The notes under the pieces were generated by a model, which ran no database searches, was not told where the DNA came from, and worked only from the letters and a program-made list of their open reading frames with translations. Both the position numbers and the translations under genes were made by a program. 64,000 nt of DNA, from assembly GCA_963675945.1 (NCBI GenBank), contig OY780932.1, positions 620,001 to 684,000 on the forward strand. Direction: 5' to 3'. This stretch comes from G963556115 sp963675945 (lineage in GTDB: Bacteria; Planctomycetota; SZUA-567). Position 1 is the stretch's first letter; each line of letters opens with the position of its first letter. This document shows positions 1-8,431 of this stretch, piece by piece.

Positions 1-1
1 C

Positions 2-676
2 ATTATTCTCGTAGGAGCCATGACTCTGCTTGCTCTGGGAGCTATTGCCGGTTATTACATTTTGAATTCGCATACAGATTCTGAACAGGATATTAAGGAG
101 ACTCAGAAGAAGCTCAAATTTATCTCACAAGCACTCAAAAAATTTAAATCTGAAGCCTATTTCGGCAGACCTCCACAAGCATTATCCGATCTCTATCAAT
201 ATACAACTACATATTATAACTCCAAACCCAATCCCGGCAGCAGCACCAATCAATACCAGCAGAATAGCGAGCAGACCACAGACACCACTACTAATTTCAA
301 TGCAAACACCGACAACTACAGCCTTATTCCCAATAAGCGTATCTTTCTTAAAAGCACCCTTGACAAAGAAGCTGAAGACAAGATTATCAGCCAGGAAGGA
401 TTTACTTCCGATTATGGCTTTATCCCTGATTACAGCATGTTCCCGGCGGCAAATACCATTATCGCCTGGGATCAGCCAGGCAACTTCAATAGCGGCGGCA
501 ATATCCTGTTCGAAGACGGCGGAGTGAAATTTATCCAGGCTACCCCCGAGGAGTACCGCCGGTTCACAACCGGGCTCCAGACCCAGACCGACCGCAATTT
601 TATCCGTGACATCTGCATCCGCAACCATACCGACTGCTCCCTGGTAAATCTAAAAAGATCAGAGACCGCCCAGTAA
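2..676 (+). CDS. Type II secretion-like pseudopilin (5' end outside window)
   Basis: The reading frame is open to the left edge, so the start and the prepilin peptidase site are not in the window; the first in-frame ATG at 20 lies inside the hydrophobic helix and is unlikely to be the true start. What is visible is the rest of an N-terminal membrane helix (LLALGAIAGYYIL), an amphipathic continuation typical of pilin alpha-1 (ETQKKLKFISQALKKF), a Ser/Thr/Asn/Gln-rich stretch, and a C-terminal NILFEDGGVKF segment. That segment resembles the H-X9-DG signature of prepilin-like proteins abundant in Planctomycetes and Lentisphaerae, with the His replaced. Likely an exported, filament-type surface protein. 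The family is inferred from architecture; no secretion machinery gene is adjacent in the window. Confidence 0.6.
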   Translation: MILVGAMTLLALGAIAGYYILNSHTDSEQDIKETQKKLKFISQALKKFKSEAYFGRPPQALSDLYQYTTTYYNSKPNPGSSTNQYQQNSEQTTDTTTNFNANTDNYSLIPNKRIFLKSTLDKEAEDKIISQEGFTSDYGFIPDYSMFPAANTIIAWDQPGNFNSGGNILFEDGGVKFIQATPEEYRRFTTGLQTQTDRNFIRDICIRNHTDCSLVNLKRSETAQ

Positions 677-745
677 CCCCTTTTTACATTGCCACACCAT
701 ACTATAAACTTCTGGAAAAAATTGACAATCTTTTCAATAAAAGTG

Positions 746-773
746 CTGACATATCATGAAAAAAAGCTACAAT
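746..773 (+). promoter_or_regulatory. Candidate sigma-70 promoter for the repeat protein gene
   Basis: CTGACA (746-751), 16-base spacer, TACAAT (768-773). It would give a leader of about 80 bases before the ATG at 864. Confidence 0.45.
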
Positions 774-806
774 ACAATTTGGTATTAACTAAGTAAAAGA
801 GAGGAG

Positions 807-837
807 GGTTTGCTCACGCAGTGAACTGAGTAAGACC
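807..837 (+). promoter_or_regulatory. Leader hairpin upstream of the repeat protein gene
   Basis: TGCTCA (811-816) pairs with TGAGTA (827-832) with one G-U, extended outwards by T-A and by GG/CC with a bulge. It sits between the candidate promoter and a strong Shine-Dalgarno (AGGGGAAG, about 855) in an unusually long leader, so it may affect mRNA stability or translation. No known riboswitch is recognised. Confidence 0.3.
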
Positions 838-863
838 TAAAGTTATCAATAAAGGGGAAGTTA

Positions 864-1895
864 ATGAAAAACAATAAACTACTAGTTATCGTCTGCGCTA
901 TCATAGCTACAGCATATATAGCCTCTGCCGCAGATTATCAAGTCGGGGATGAGATCCCGTTTGTCGAAGGTCAACCAGCTCCGCAACCGGCACCAAAATA
1001 CGCTTGGTGTTTGGAGAAGCGCAAGGCTGTACTACAGACTATCAATGAAAAAGTTTTAGTTCGTGAAGGCTCCTGGTACTATGAGTCAGTCCCACCGATC
1101 TACGAATCAAAGATGGAGCAGATTATGGTTGAGCCGGAACAAAAAAAGGCAGTCCTGGTCTCTCCTCCACAATATCGAACCGTAACCGAAGAGAAGGTAA
1201 TTCACCCTGAAAGTATAGAGTACAAGACTGTTCCCGCCCAATATCGCTGGGTCGAGGAAGAGGTAGAGATCATGCCCGAACGCACCGAACAGGTATTCAT
1301 TCCTGCCCAGTACGAGACCTATACCGAGAAGATTCTGGTCAAGCCGGCAACTACCGTACGTGAAGAGGTTCCAGGGTGTGACGAAGACGGCAGCAAGATT
1401 GACTGCTACTCCTCGCGTACAATCCCGGCAGAGTACGATACTATTACCAAGAAACGCCTTGTCACCCCGGCCCGTACCGACACCAAGATAGTCCCTTCAC
1501 AGAAGAAGATTATGCGCGTACGCAAGGTTGTCAGCCCGGCTCGAGTCGAGAAAGTACAGATTCCCGCTCAGACTGAAACGGTCAGCAGACAGGTAATGGT
1601 CACCCCGGCAAAATACCGCTACGAGACCATTCCGCCAAAATACAAGAGTGTTGAACGCAAGGTAATGGTAAAATCAGAAGGCAGAAAGCGCGTCGAGATT
1701 CCGCCAAAATATGAGACCGTCACCCGAATGCGGGTAATCAAACCAGAGAGACTGGTCTGGGTTCTCAAGTATCGCGGCGACAACACCCCGACAGCCAATT
1801 CCTGTCCGATCCCTGCCAGCAGGCGTAGAAGTTCTTCCGAGATTATTGTCGAAGAAGAGGTCGACATTGAGATGGGAACTAGTTCTAATCAATAA
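864..1895 (+). CDS. Secreted protein with nine 23-residue VPAQYETVT-type repeats
   Basis: A signal peptide (residues 1-22, ending IASA) is followed by a Pro-rich linker and then nine repeats of exactly 23 residues at 76-167 and 186-300. The consensus is roughly [VI]P[AP][QK]Y[ED]TVT..[KR]VMV.PA. An 18-residue insert with two Cys (168-185) interrupts repeats four and five. The tail is short and acidic. Such IPAQYETVT repeats occur in secreted proteins of other Gram-negative bacteria, sometimes beside OmpA domains, but I know of no established function. The alternating charge and beta-prone pattern suggest an elongated envelope or surface fibre. It has its own promoter, leader hairpin and terminator and is probably well expressed. 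Start is fixed by the signal peptide and the Shine-Dalgarno AGGGGAAG. Confidence 0.75.
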   Translation: MKNNKLLVIVCAIIATAYIASAADYQVGDEIPFVEGQPAPQPAPKYAWCLEKRKAVLQTINEKVLVREGSWYYESVPPIYESKMEQIMVEPEQKKAVLVSPPQYRTVTEEKVIHPESIEYKTVPAQYRWVEEEVEIMPERTEQVFIPAQYETYTEKILVKPATTVREEVPGCDEDGSKIDCYSSRTIPAEYDTITKKRLVTPARTDTKIVPSQKKIMRVRKVVSPARVEKVQIPAQTETVSRQVMVTPAKYRYETIPPKYKSVERKVMVKSEGRKRVEIPPKYETVTRMRVIKPERLVWVLKYRGDNTPTANSCPIPASRRRSSSEIIVEEEVDIEMGTSSNQ

Positions 1896-1926
1896 GCAGC
1901 CTAAGGTTGCAATAAAATATTTTTTG

Positions 1927-1956
1927 GTGTAGGCTTGGTTGTTACCAGGCCTACAC
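1927..1956 (+). terminator. Terminator hairpin after the repeat protein gene
   Basis: Twelve-base stem GTGTAGGCTTGG / CCAGGCCTACAC with one wobble pair and a six-base loop. The downstream sequence is only moderately T-rich, so termination is likely but not textbook. Confidence 0.65.
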
Positions 1957-2004
1957 GTTTCACTTAATAGACCATTTTGACCGGTTAATCTAGAAAGTAT
2001 TCTT

Positions 2005-2346
2005 ATGCAAAAAAAGACAGCCTTTGAAATCTATACTACCGAGAGACTGAACTGTGCTCAGAGCATACTCAAAGGGCATCAGGATGATTTTGATGTCAGC
2101 GAAGAGATGATAACTGAGTTTCGTGCCTTCGGTGGTGGCAGAGCGACAGACAACATGTGCGGTGCACTGTATGCAGCGGTACAGCTTGCAGAGACCGCTG
2201 ATGCCAGGGATCATATCATTTCTGCTTTTGCCGAGCAGACCGGCTCGACAAAATGCTCAGAGATCCGCCGCGCCGGCATCATCAGTTGCAAAGAATGTGT
2301 GCGCATCTCCAGTGAATTACTGAGCAGCACCCTCCAAGACGCCTAA
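2005..2346 (+). CDS. C_GCAxxG_C_C family protein
   Basis: A 113-residue protein with the signature of this small Cys-rich family (Pfam C_GCAxxG_C_C): NCAQSIL near residue 15, the Gly-rich FGGGRA turn, MCGAL around residue 51, then a C-terminal SCKECVR. In this family the spaced Cys residues are thought to bind a metal or act in redox chemistry; members are common in anaerobes, often near membrane or selenium/sulfur metabolism genes. It stands alone here between two terminator or promoter regions, so context gives no substrate. The Shine-Dalgarno is weak. The family call is firm, the role unknown. Confidence 0.7.
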   Translation: MQKKTAFEIYTTERLNCAQSILKGHQDDFDVSEEMITEFRAFGGGRATDNMCGALYAAVQLAETADARDHIISAFAEQTGSTKCSEIRRAGIISCKECVRISSELLSSTLQDA

Positions 2347-2552
2347 CCAGAATTCAACCCCGGCTCCTGCCTTCTACAGAGTGCAGGAGCCAGACCTTCC
2401 TCTCAATATCTCCAACATCTGTTCCTGACCAGTCAAATTTTTCTAATTTAATTATCTAGAAAACTTAAAACAACTCCAAAGATTAACGTAAGTATAGTGT
2501 AGCCTTGAACTTTACTTATATTTACCCTACACCTGACTGGATTGACGACAAA

Positions 2553-3212
2553 ATGCACTTATTAGACTTGGCAATGCTGGTAATAATCGGAGGTTTAACA
2601 ATTGCCGGGGCTTTTGCCGGATTCGGTAGCCAGCTCAGCAATCTTATCTCAATTATTCTTGCCGCTGGCGGAACCTGGCTATTCTATCCCTTGGCAGCCT
2701 ATAAACTTGAGGGGCTCATCCAGAGTCCGGAACTCTCGGTCATACTCGCCCCGGTAATTCTATTTCTCGTTCTGGGTTTTCTCTGCAAATTTGTTCTGGG
2801 CATCTTCTTTCATACCGGTTCAACCGAGGATAGCTCAGGCGGCAGCTGGTTATTCGGCGGTCTATTCGGGCTATTCAAAGGAGCAGTTCTCGGTTGTATC
2901 ATCATCTATCTACTCGCCCAATATGGTGAACCCGAACTGGTCGAAGACTCTGTCTGCTTCAGCCGCTTTTACCATGCAAGCGAATGGGTAATCTCCAAAA
3001 ACGACGAATATGCAATAACCGAAAAACTCAGCACAGCAGGGAACTATCTTCGCGACAAGCTGCTCCCTCCAATTGATACACGGGAAGAATCTATTGAATC
3101 TGCTGCCAAATCTTTCTATAATGAAAAGATGGGTGATTTCTTTGAGAAGGATTTCTTCAAGAGCATCAGCGAATTTGTCGGTTCTGGGAGTAAACCCGCA
3201 GATTCAGACTGA
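2553..3212 (+). CDS. CvpA family membrane protein
   Basis: The N-terminal half carries four hydrophobic segments (LDLAMLVIIGGLTIAGAFAG; LISIILAAGGTWLFYPL; VILAPVILFLVLGFL; LFGGLFGLFKGAVLGCIIIY), the arrangement of CvpA-type inner-membrane proteins (colicin V production / envelope homeostasis). The soluble C-terminal 90 residues are not recognisable. I place the start at the ATG at 2553, because MHLLDLAML matches the usual CvpA beginning; an in-frame TTG at 2505 would add 16 residues. Neither start has a clear Shine-Dalgarno. The gene lies 45 bases before metF on the same strand and may be co-transcribed. Family assignment is good, function vague as for all CvpA homologues. Confidence 0.7.
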   Translation: MHLLDLAMLVIIGGLTIAGAFAGFGSQLSNLISIILAAGGTWLFYPLAAYKLEGLIQSPELSVILAPVILFLVLGFLCKFVLGIFFHTGSTEDSSGGSWLFGGLFGLFKGAVLGCIIIYLLAQYGEPELVEDSVCFSRFYHASEWVISKNDEYAITEKLSTAGNYLRDKLLPPIDTREESIESAAKSFYNEKMGDFFEKDFFKSISEFVGSGSKPADSD

Positions 3213-3257
3213 GCACACCAGTATATCATTCTTTATCAATAGAAGGCAAGTATACAC

Positions 3258-4151
3258 ATGATCTACAATAAAATAAAAGAACGTCTATATAATGGACTAA
3301 AGGTATTCAGTTTCGAGTTCTTTCCGCCCAAGACCGACAAAGGGGAAGAGCAGCTCAAAGAGACTCTAGACAATCTCTCCAAACTCAGCCCCGACTTTGT
3401 CTCGGTCACTTACGGTGCCGGAGGCAGTACCCGGGAGAAGACCGAACGGATCGTCCTGGATATTGCCAACAATTACCAACTGGAGGTTATGCCCCATCTT
3501 ACCTGTGTCGGTCACAGCCATGCCGACATCAAAGAGATGCTGCAGCGTTACCAGGATAACGGCATTACCAATATCCTCGCTCTGCGTGGGGATCTGCCCA
3601 AGGCCGACTCACCGTGGCAACTGGTTACTGGCGGCCCGGAACATGCCATTGATATAGTCAAAATCGCAGACGAACTAACAGAATTCACTATCGGCGTCGC
3701 CGGTTTTCCGGAGATACACCCCGAGGCCGAGAGCCTCCAGAGCGATATCGACTTTCTCAAAGCCAAGGTTGATGCTGGTGCCGACTTTATCATTACCCAG
3801 CTCTTCTTCGACAACAATCTCTATTATGATTATGTCTTCAGAGCCAGGCGCGCTGGAATCCGCATCCCGATAATCCCCGGAATCATGCCGATTACCAGGG
3901 TTGAACAGCTAAGCAAATTCAAGGAACTCTGCGCCTGCAGCATCCCCGAGCGGCTGACAAAACCACTCCTGCGTGAGAGTGACCCCAAATATATTGAAGA
4001 GATAGGCCTGGCTTACTGCGCGGCGCAGTGTGCAGACCTACTCTCCAAAGGAGCTCCAGGGATACACCTATATACTTTAAACCAGTCCCGCTCCTGCATC
4101 ACAATACGTGCCGCCTTACAAGCCATCGGCTACTGGTGTGATGACAGGTAA
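3258..4151 (+). CDS. metF: Methylenetetrahydrofolate reductase
   Basis: MetF reduces 5,10-methylene-THF to 5-methyl-THF with a flavin cofactor, supplying methyl groups for methionine synthesis. The 297-residue length is that of the bacterial enzyme. Visible family motifs are FSFEFFPPKT near the N-terminus, FVSVTYGAGGSTR, NILALRGDLP, DFIITQLFFDN and the IIPGIMPI segment, in the usual order along the TIM barrel. No metH or metE is in the window, and the upstream region shows no recognisable SAM riboswitch. An AGAAGG Shine-Dalgarno precedes the ATG. Confidence 0.95.
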   Translation: MIYNKIKERLYNGLKVFSFEFFPPKTDKGEEQLKETLDNLSKLSPDFVSVTYGAGGSTREKTERIVLDIANNYQLEVMPHLTCVGHSHADIKEMLQRYQDNGITNILALRGDLPKADSPWQLVTGGPEHAIDIVKIADELTEFTIGVAGFPEIHPEAESLQSDIDFLKAKVDAGADFIITQLFFDNNLYYDYVFRARRAGIRIPIIPGIMPITRVEQLSKFKELCACSIPERLTKPLLRESDPKYIEEIGLAYCAAQCADLLSKGAPGIHLYTLNQSRSCITIRAALQAIGYWCDDR

Positions 4152-4260
4152 ACAAATTTGTTCATAAAAGTTATTACTTTATGATTGCAAAACAGACTTA
4201 TTTGTATTTAATATATTATTATTTATGCCTACTAAAGACTGAGAAAGCGAACCTATTCAG

Positions 4261-5040
4261 ATGCTGGGATTTATCGAAAAAACCGGGAATTTCATCATAA
4301 CCTTCCTGTGTGATATTGGTAATATTGTGGTCTTGCTGCTGAAAGTCATCCGCTCCCTGCGACGCTCACGCCCGCCCTTTAGAGAGCTTATCAAACAGGG
4401 CTATTTTATTGGTGTGGAGAGTACCCCGGTTATTCTGACCACCGGCGCCTTTGTCGGCATGGTTATAGCCTATGAGTCCTATGGTCAACTATCCCGTCTC
4501 GGGGTAACCAGTTGGATAGGCCCACTGGTTACCAACTCCCTGGTACTCCAGCTTGGTCCGGTACTCTCGGGAGTGATGCTTGCCGGGCGTGTCGGTTCGG
4601 CAATGACAGCTGAGCTTGGGACGATGGCAGTCACCGAGCAGATTGATGCACTCAAAACCATGGGGGTCAACCCACGGAGCTACCTTGTCGCACCCCGGGT
4701 AATAATGGCCACCATTCTAACCCCAGCACTGACCGCATTTGCGATACTTATCGGCATTTTTGCCGGATACAGCCTCTGTATATATGGCTTTGGGGTAAAT
4801 GCTCATGATATGTGGGTACACACCAAGGAATTCCTGAAGCCGCTCGATTTTGCCCAAGGTCTGAGCAAGGCTGCGGCTTTTGGCTGTGTAATGTCCCTTA
4901 TCTGCTGCCACAAAGGTATAACTACCCGCGGCGGAGCCGAGGGTGTAGGTAAAGCTACAACTTCATCGAACGTGCAGACATGTATCGCCATACTTATGCT
5001 CAATCTTCTGCTAACGATGATTTTTTCACTTTTTTACTAA
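4261..5040 (+). CDS. mlaE: MlaE-type ABC transporter permease (phospholipid/MCE system)
   Basis: A 259-residue integral membrane protein of the MlaE/YrbE permease family. The hallmark is the segment GPVLSGVMLAGRVGSAMTAELGTMAVTEQIDAL around residues 100-135, followed by the characteristic MGVNP and several transmembrane helices. MlaE dimers form the inner-membrane core of the Mla complex that moves phospholipids between inner and outer membranes, powered by MlaF and contacting MCE hexamers (MlaD). It is the first gene of the run mlaE-mlaF-mlaD-mlaD here. No MlaA, MlaB or MlaC homologue is seen in the window. Confidence 0.93.
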   Translation: MLGFIEKTGNFIITFLCDIGNIVVLLLKVIRSLRRSRPPFRELIKQGYFIGVESTPVILTTGAFVGMVIAYESYGQLSRLGVTSWIGPLVTNSLVLQLGPVLSGVMLAGRVGSAMTAELGTMAVTEQIDALKTMGVNPRSYLVAPRVIMATILTPALTAFAILIGIFAGYSLCIYGFGVNAHDMWVHTKEFLKPLDFAQGLSKAAAFGCVMSLICCHKGITTRGGAEGVGKATTSSNVQTCIAILMLNLLLTMIFSLFY

Positions 5041-5067
5041 GGATCCTGGTATTACGAAAGCGAGAAC

Positions 5068-5895
5068 ATGCAGAGCGAGACAGAAGAGTTCCTAGTCATC
5101 CAGGACGCCTACAAAGCCTTTGGCAAGCTGAAGGTACTCAATGGTATTTCACTCAAGATCAAACGCGGTGAAACGCTGAGTATAATCGGTCAATCTGGTG
5201 TCGGCAAGAGTGTCACCCTCAGACTACTGATAGGGCTGCTCAAGCCTGATAGCGGAGAGTGTTACTATTGCGGCAGAGAGATCAGCAAGATGGACGAACT
5301 CGAACTCAATGAAATGCGCCAGAGTTTCTCCATGCTCTTTCAGAGTGGCGCTCTCTTTGACAGCATGACTATCGGCCAGAACATCGCCTTCCCCGCCAGG
5401 CTCAGAGGAATCACCTCCCTGGAGGAACTCACCAAAATTATCGAAGAGAAGCTCTATCAGGTGGGTCTAGGCAAGAGCCGCTTCCCGGATATGCCCGGCA
5501 AGATGCCTTCAATGGTCTCTGGGGGTCAACGCAAACGTATTGCCCTAGCTCGCGCTCTGGCCGAGGAACCGGAGGTAATACTCTATGATGAACCGACAAC
5601 GGGTCTGGATCCGATAATGAGTGATGCGGTCTCCGAGCTTATTATCTCTACCCGCAAGCAGCTCAGCAGCAAAAATCTTACAAGTATTATCGTCACCCAT
5701 GACATGAAGGTCGCCTTCAAGACTTCCGACCGCATCATTATGCTCAACGGTGGTAAGATTGTCGGAGAAGGTACTCCTGAGTATTTTATTAATATTGAGA
5801 AGAGAGCCGATACCTCCGACATGAGCGAGAACGAACTGATGATCAGGCAGTTTGTCCGGGGTGAAGCGCAAGGCCCGATCCATGCAGTAAAATAA
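5068..5895 (+). CDS. mlaF: MlaF-type ABC transporter ATP-binding protein
   Basis: A 275-residue ABC ATPase. Walker A is GQSGVGKS, the Q-loop reads LFQSGALFDSMT as typical of MlaF, the signature is MVSGGQRKRIALARA, Walker B is ILYDEPTTGLDP, and the switch His is in IVTHDM. It energises the MlaE permease. It starts 27 bases after mlaE and precedes two MCE proteins. The C-terminal extension past the ATPase core may contact partner subunits, as in characterised MlaF. Confidence 0.93.
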   Translation: MQSETEEFLVIQDAYKAFGKLKVLNGISLKIKRGETLSIIGQSGVGKSVTLRLLIGLLKPDSGECYYCGREISKMDELELNEMRQSFSMLFQSGALFDSMTIGQNIAFPARLRGITSLEELTKIIEEKLYQVGLGKSRFPDMPGKMPSMVSGGQRKRIALARALAEEPEVILYDEPTTGLDPIMSDAVSELIISTRKQLSSKNLTSIIVTHDMKVAFKTSDRIIMLNGGKIVGEGTPEYFINIEKRADTSDMSENELMIRQFVRGEAQGPIHAVK

Positions 5896-5931
5896 ATTTC
5901 TTCTGAATAGAGCTCGGTACTGTTCAGTAAA

Positions 5932-5966
5932 TCTGGTTGTTGAATCCGCATAAACACCCAACCAGA
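5932..5966. repeat. Inverted repeat between mlaF and mlaD
   Basis: TCTGGTTG (5932-5939) and CAACCAGA (5959-5966) form an eight-base stem with a 19-base loop in the only long intergenic gap of the mla operon. There is no following T-run, so it may be an mRNA processing or stabilising structure rather than a terminator. Confidence 0.3.
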
Positions 5967-6027
5967 CGTGCGCCACCGCTAATTATAACCGCTATTCAAT
6001 CGACAAATACAGTTAGGGAGCAGTCAA

Positions 6028-7251
6028 GTGAAGCGAGAATCGAAAAATCTGGAACTTATTTTGGGTACCTTCGTCTTCCTTGGTATAATCGTAACCATGG
6101 GGATGATACTGTTTATGACCGGAGGAGCCTCTTTTCTGGAAAACACTTACAAGATAGTCGTCCATATTGATAATATTGGTGATCTGAAGAAAGGCGCTCC
6201 GGTAAAGCTTGGCGGGGTCAATATCGGTCGGGTAGACAGCATCTCTATCGCCAAGGACTCTATCCAGGTAGTAGCCGGAATCGAGACCAAATACAACCTG
6301 CGCTCGGATACCGAAGCCTCAATTGCCACCGCCGGTCTGGTTGGCGACTCCTTCCTCGACCTTACCCGAGGAAAATCCACAACCTACATCAAAAAGGCCG
6401 CCAATGTAGAGAATGCCCAGGTCATCAAAGGTGTGACCCAGGCCAGCATGGCCGAATTGCTCGGGCAGATTCAGAGTATCGGCACCGAAGTAGAGAGTAT
6501 GGTACGCAATATCAACAAAGTCATCGGTAACGAGAAGTTCCAGACAAATATCGAAGATACCATGGGCAATGTAAACAAAGCGACCCACCAGGCGCAACTG
6601 CTACTCGAATCACTCCGCGGCGAGATGAAGAGTGTTGGAGTTGCGGTGGAGAACATTATTAACATTACCGAATCCGCTTCCGGCACCATGAAGACAATAG
6701 ACACCTTTGTCAACAAGACTATCGGTCAACCTGAGAAGGTAGCGCAGATAAACCAGACGATAGACAGTATCAGTGAACTCACCGAATCTCTGGCGCAAAA
6801 TCGGGATAAGATTACCACTACGCTTACCAATATCAGCGATACCACCGGTAACCTCGCCAACATTACCGGCAGTATAAATCCTCATACCGGTATCCTCCGA
6901 ATTCTCAGCGATGAACAGGCGGGCAACGAACTGATGAATACAATCAGCCAGGTACAGAAGGCAGCCCGCTCCCTTGCCACCATCGGCCTCACCGATCTAC
7001 TCGCGGACAAGCTAGCCGCCGACAAGATCTTCGCTATTTGGGAGAAGAACCACAAATTCAGCGATGCAGCCGAGATGGCTACCAAATGGAAAGAATGGAT
7101 GGCATACCAGAAGAGAGTCAACAACAGCATAATGGAACGCAATCCAAGCTTCACTACAGTCACCCCATCCACCCGTATTGTCAAATATCAAAGCTATACC
7201 ACCCGCGACTCGGCAGCAAACAATATGCTCCCAGCTTATGGAGGCAACTAA
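6028..7251 (+). CDS. mlaD: MCE-domain protein MlaD (first copy)
   Basis: An N-terminal membrane anchor (LGTFVFLGIIVTMGMILFM, about residues 11-30) is followed by one MCE domain (KIVVHIDNIGDLKKGAPVKLGGVNIGRV, VGDSFLDLTRG) and a long, low-complexity helical C-terminal region of about 270 residues rich in Asn/Thr/Gln. MCE proteins form hexameric rings that channel lipid from the MlaFE transporter into the periplasm; long helices can extend as a tunnel. The start is GTG at 6028 with Shine-Dalgarno AGGGAG (6015-6020). The next gene is a paralogous MCE protein. Confidence 0.88.
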   Translation: MKRESKNLELILGTFVFLGIIVTMGMILFMTGGASFLENTYKIVVHIDNIGDLKKGAPVKLGGVNIGRVDSISIAKDSIQVVAGIETKYNLRSDTEASIATAGLVGDSFLDLTRGKSTTYIKKAANVENAQVIKGVTQASMAELLGQIQSIGTEVESMVRNINKVIGNEKFQTNIEDTMGNVNKATHQAQLLLESLRGEMKSVGVAVENIINITESASGTMKTIDTFVNKTIGQPEKVAQINQTIDSISELTESLAQNRDKITTTLTNISDTTGNLANITGSINPHTGILRILSDEQAGNELMNTISQVQKAARSLATIGLTDLLADKLAADKIFAIWEKNHKFSDAAEMATKWKEWMAYQKRVNNSIMERNPSFTTVTPSTRIVKYQSYTTRDSAANNMLPAYGGN

Positions 7252-7259
7252 GAAGATTC

Positions 7260-8408
7260 ATGTCGGCAAATGAACACCCCCAGAGAACGCTAAACCTGAT
7301 AATAGGGAGTATTACCATAATATTCCTGGGGCTGTTTGCTACTGCGCTGGTGCTGACCACCCGTGATGATCTGGCAGACACCCAAAACGACTATTTTATT
7401 ACTGCCTACTTCACCAATATCGGCGCTCTACAGGCGGGTGCATCGGTAAAATTCGGTGGAGTGAAGATCGGACGGGTAATTTCTATCAAGCTTGATCCTG
7501 AGATGAATATCAGAGTGGAGTGCAAGATCTCCACATCAAAGAATATTCCTACAAACAGCAAACTCACCATAGCGGCGACGACAGTGAGTGGCGATACTTA
7601 TATGAACCTCATTCTCGGCACCGATACGACAATGCTCAAGCATACCCAGGATCAAGCTAATTCCCCGGTGCTCAAAGGCCTCAACTTTATCAGCATTGAT
7701 GGTATCGGCACGGTCTTTAGCGATATGAAGAATATCACTACAGTGCTCACAAACAGCTTTTCCCGACTCTTCGGCAAGGATTCAAAGGTCATAGCGGAGT
7801 ACAATACGACTCTGGATAATCTCCCCAAGCTGACCCGGTCACTGGAAGAATTAAAGCAGGAGAAGAGCCAACTCCTTACCAAGGTAGAGAAGGCTACAAA
7901 CAGCTTCACCCGCCTCAAAGAACAAGCAAATTGTTGTATCGGCGACCTAGCCAGGGACTACCCGCTGAATAAGATCAATTCCGGTATAGGCACCATCTCC
8001 AAAGCGACCGCAGAGCTTGGCACCACGATAAATTCCATCCAGAACACCGACAGACTCTCCCAAATCAGAGCAGATTTCAGCCAACTCAATACTTGGGCAG
8101 AGTCCTTGACCATAGCCAAACGCAGTGTCCTTGGTATCCTGCTCAGCAAGGGTTGCGGCGGACTCAGCCAGACTATCAAGCTGGTTGGAGAGTCGGTCAA
8201 GACTGCTCAGGATTTCTCACTCTTCAAGAAACTCGGCTTCTACTTTGATGGCAAACGCCTCCTCTCAAACTTTGAGGAACGAACACACGCAGAGTATATG
8301 CCTGCAAGTATATATATGTACCGCTGGTCGGTATTTTCCTACCAGCGCTACATGCATAACTGCGACCTGCCCTGCGGTGTCAAGAACTGCCCCCAAGACC
8401 TTAGATAA
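7260..8408 (+). CDS. MCE-domain protein (second copy)
   Basis: A second MCE protein of 382 residues, eight bases after the first. It has the membrane anchor LIIGSITIIFLGLFATALVL (about 12-31) and an MCE domain with TNIGALQAGASVKFGGVKIGRV and TVSGDTYMNLILG. A helical C-terminal region ends in a Cys-containing tail (DLPCGVKNCP). The frame is open further upstream within mlaD, but the ATG at 7260 gives the proper anchor. Two different MCE subunits beside one MlaE/MlaF pair suggest a mixed or stacked MCE channel, or two substrates. Confidence 0.85.
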   Translation: MSANEHPQRTLNLIIGSITIIFLGLFATALVLTTRDDLADTQNDYFITAYFTNIGALQAGASVKFGGVKIGRVISIKLDPEMNIRVECKISTSKNIPTNSKLTIAATTVSGDTYMNLILGTDTTMLKHTQDQANSPVLKGLNFISIDGIGTVFSDMKNITTVLTNSFSRLFGKDSKVIAEYNTTLDNLPKLTRSLEELKQEKSQLLTKVEKATNSFTRLKEQANCCIGDLARDYPLNKINSGIGTISKATAELGTTINSIQNTDRLSQIRADFSQLNTWAESLTIAKRSVLGILLSKGCGGLSQTIKLVGESVKTAQDFSLFKKLGFYFDGKRLLSNFEERTHAEYMPASIYMYRWSVFSYQRYMHNCDLPCGVKNCPQDLR

Positions 8409-8431
8409 TTCGAAAGTATAGCTATTCAATC

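Noticed and set aside
4152..4260. SAM or other riboswitch around metF
   Set aside because: No recognisable conserved aptamer elements in the short leaders of metF and mlaE.
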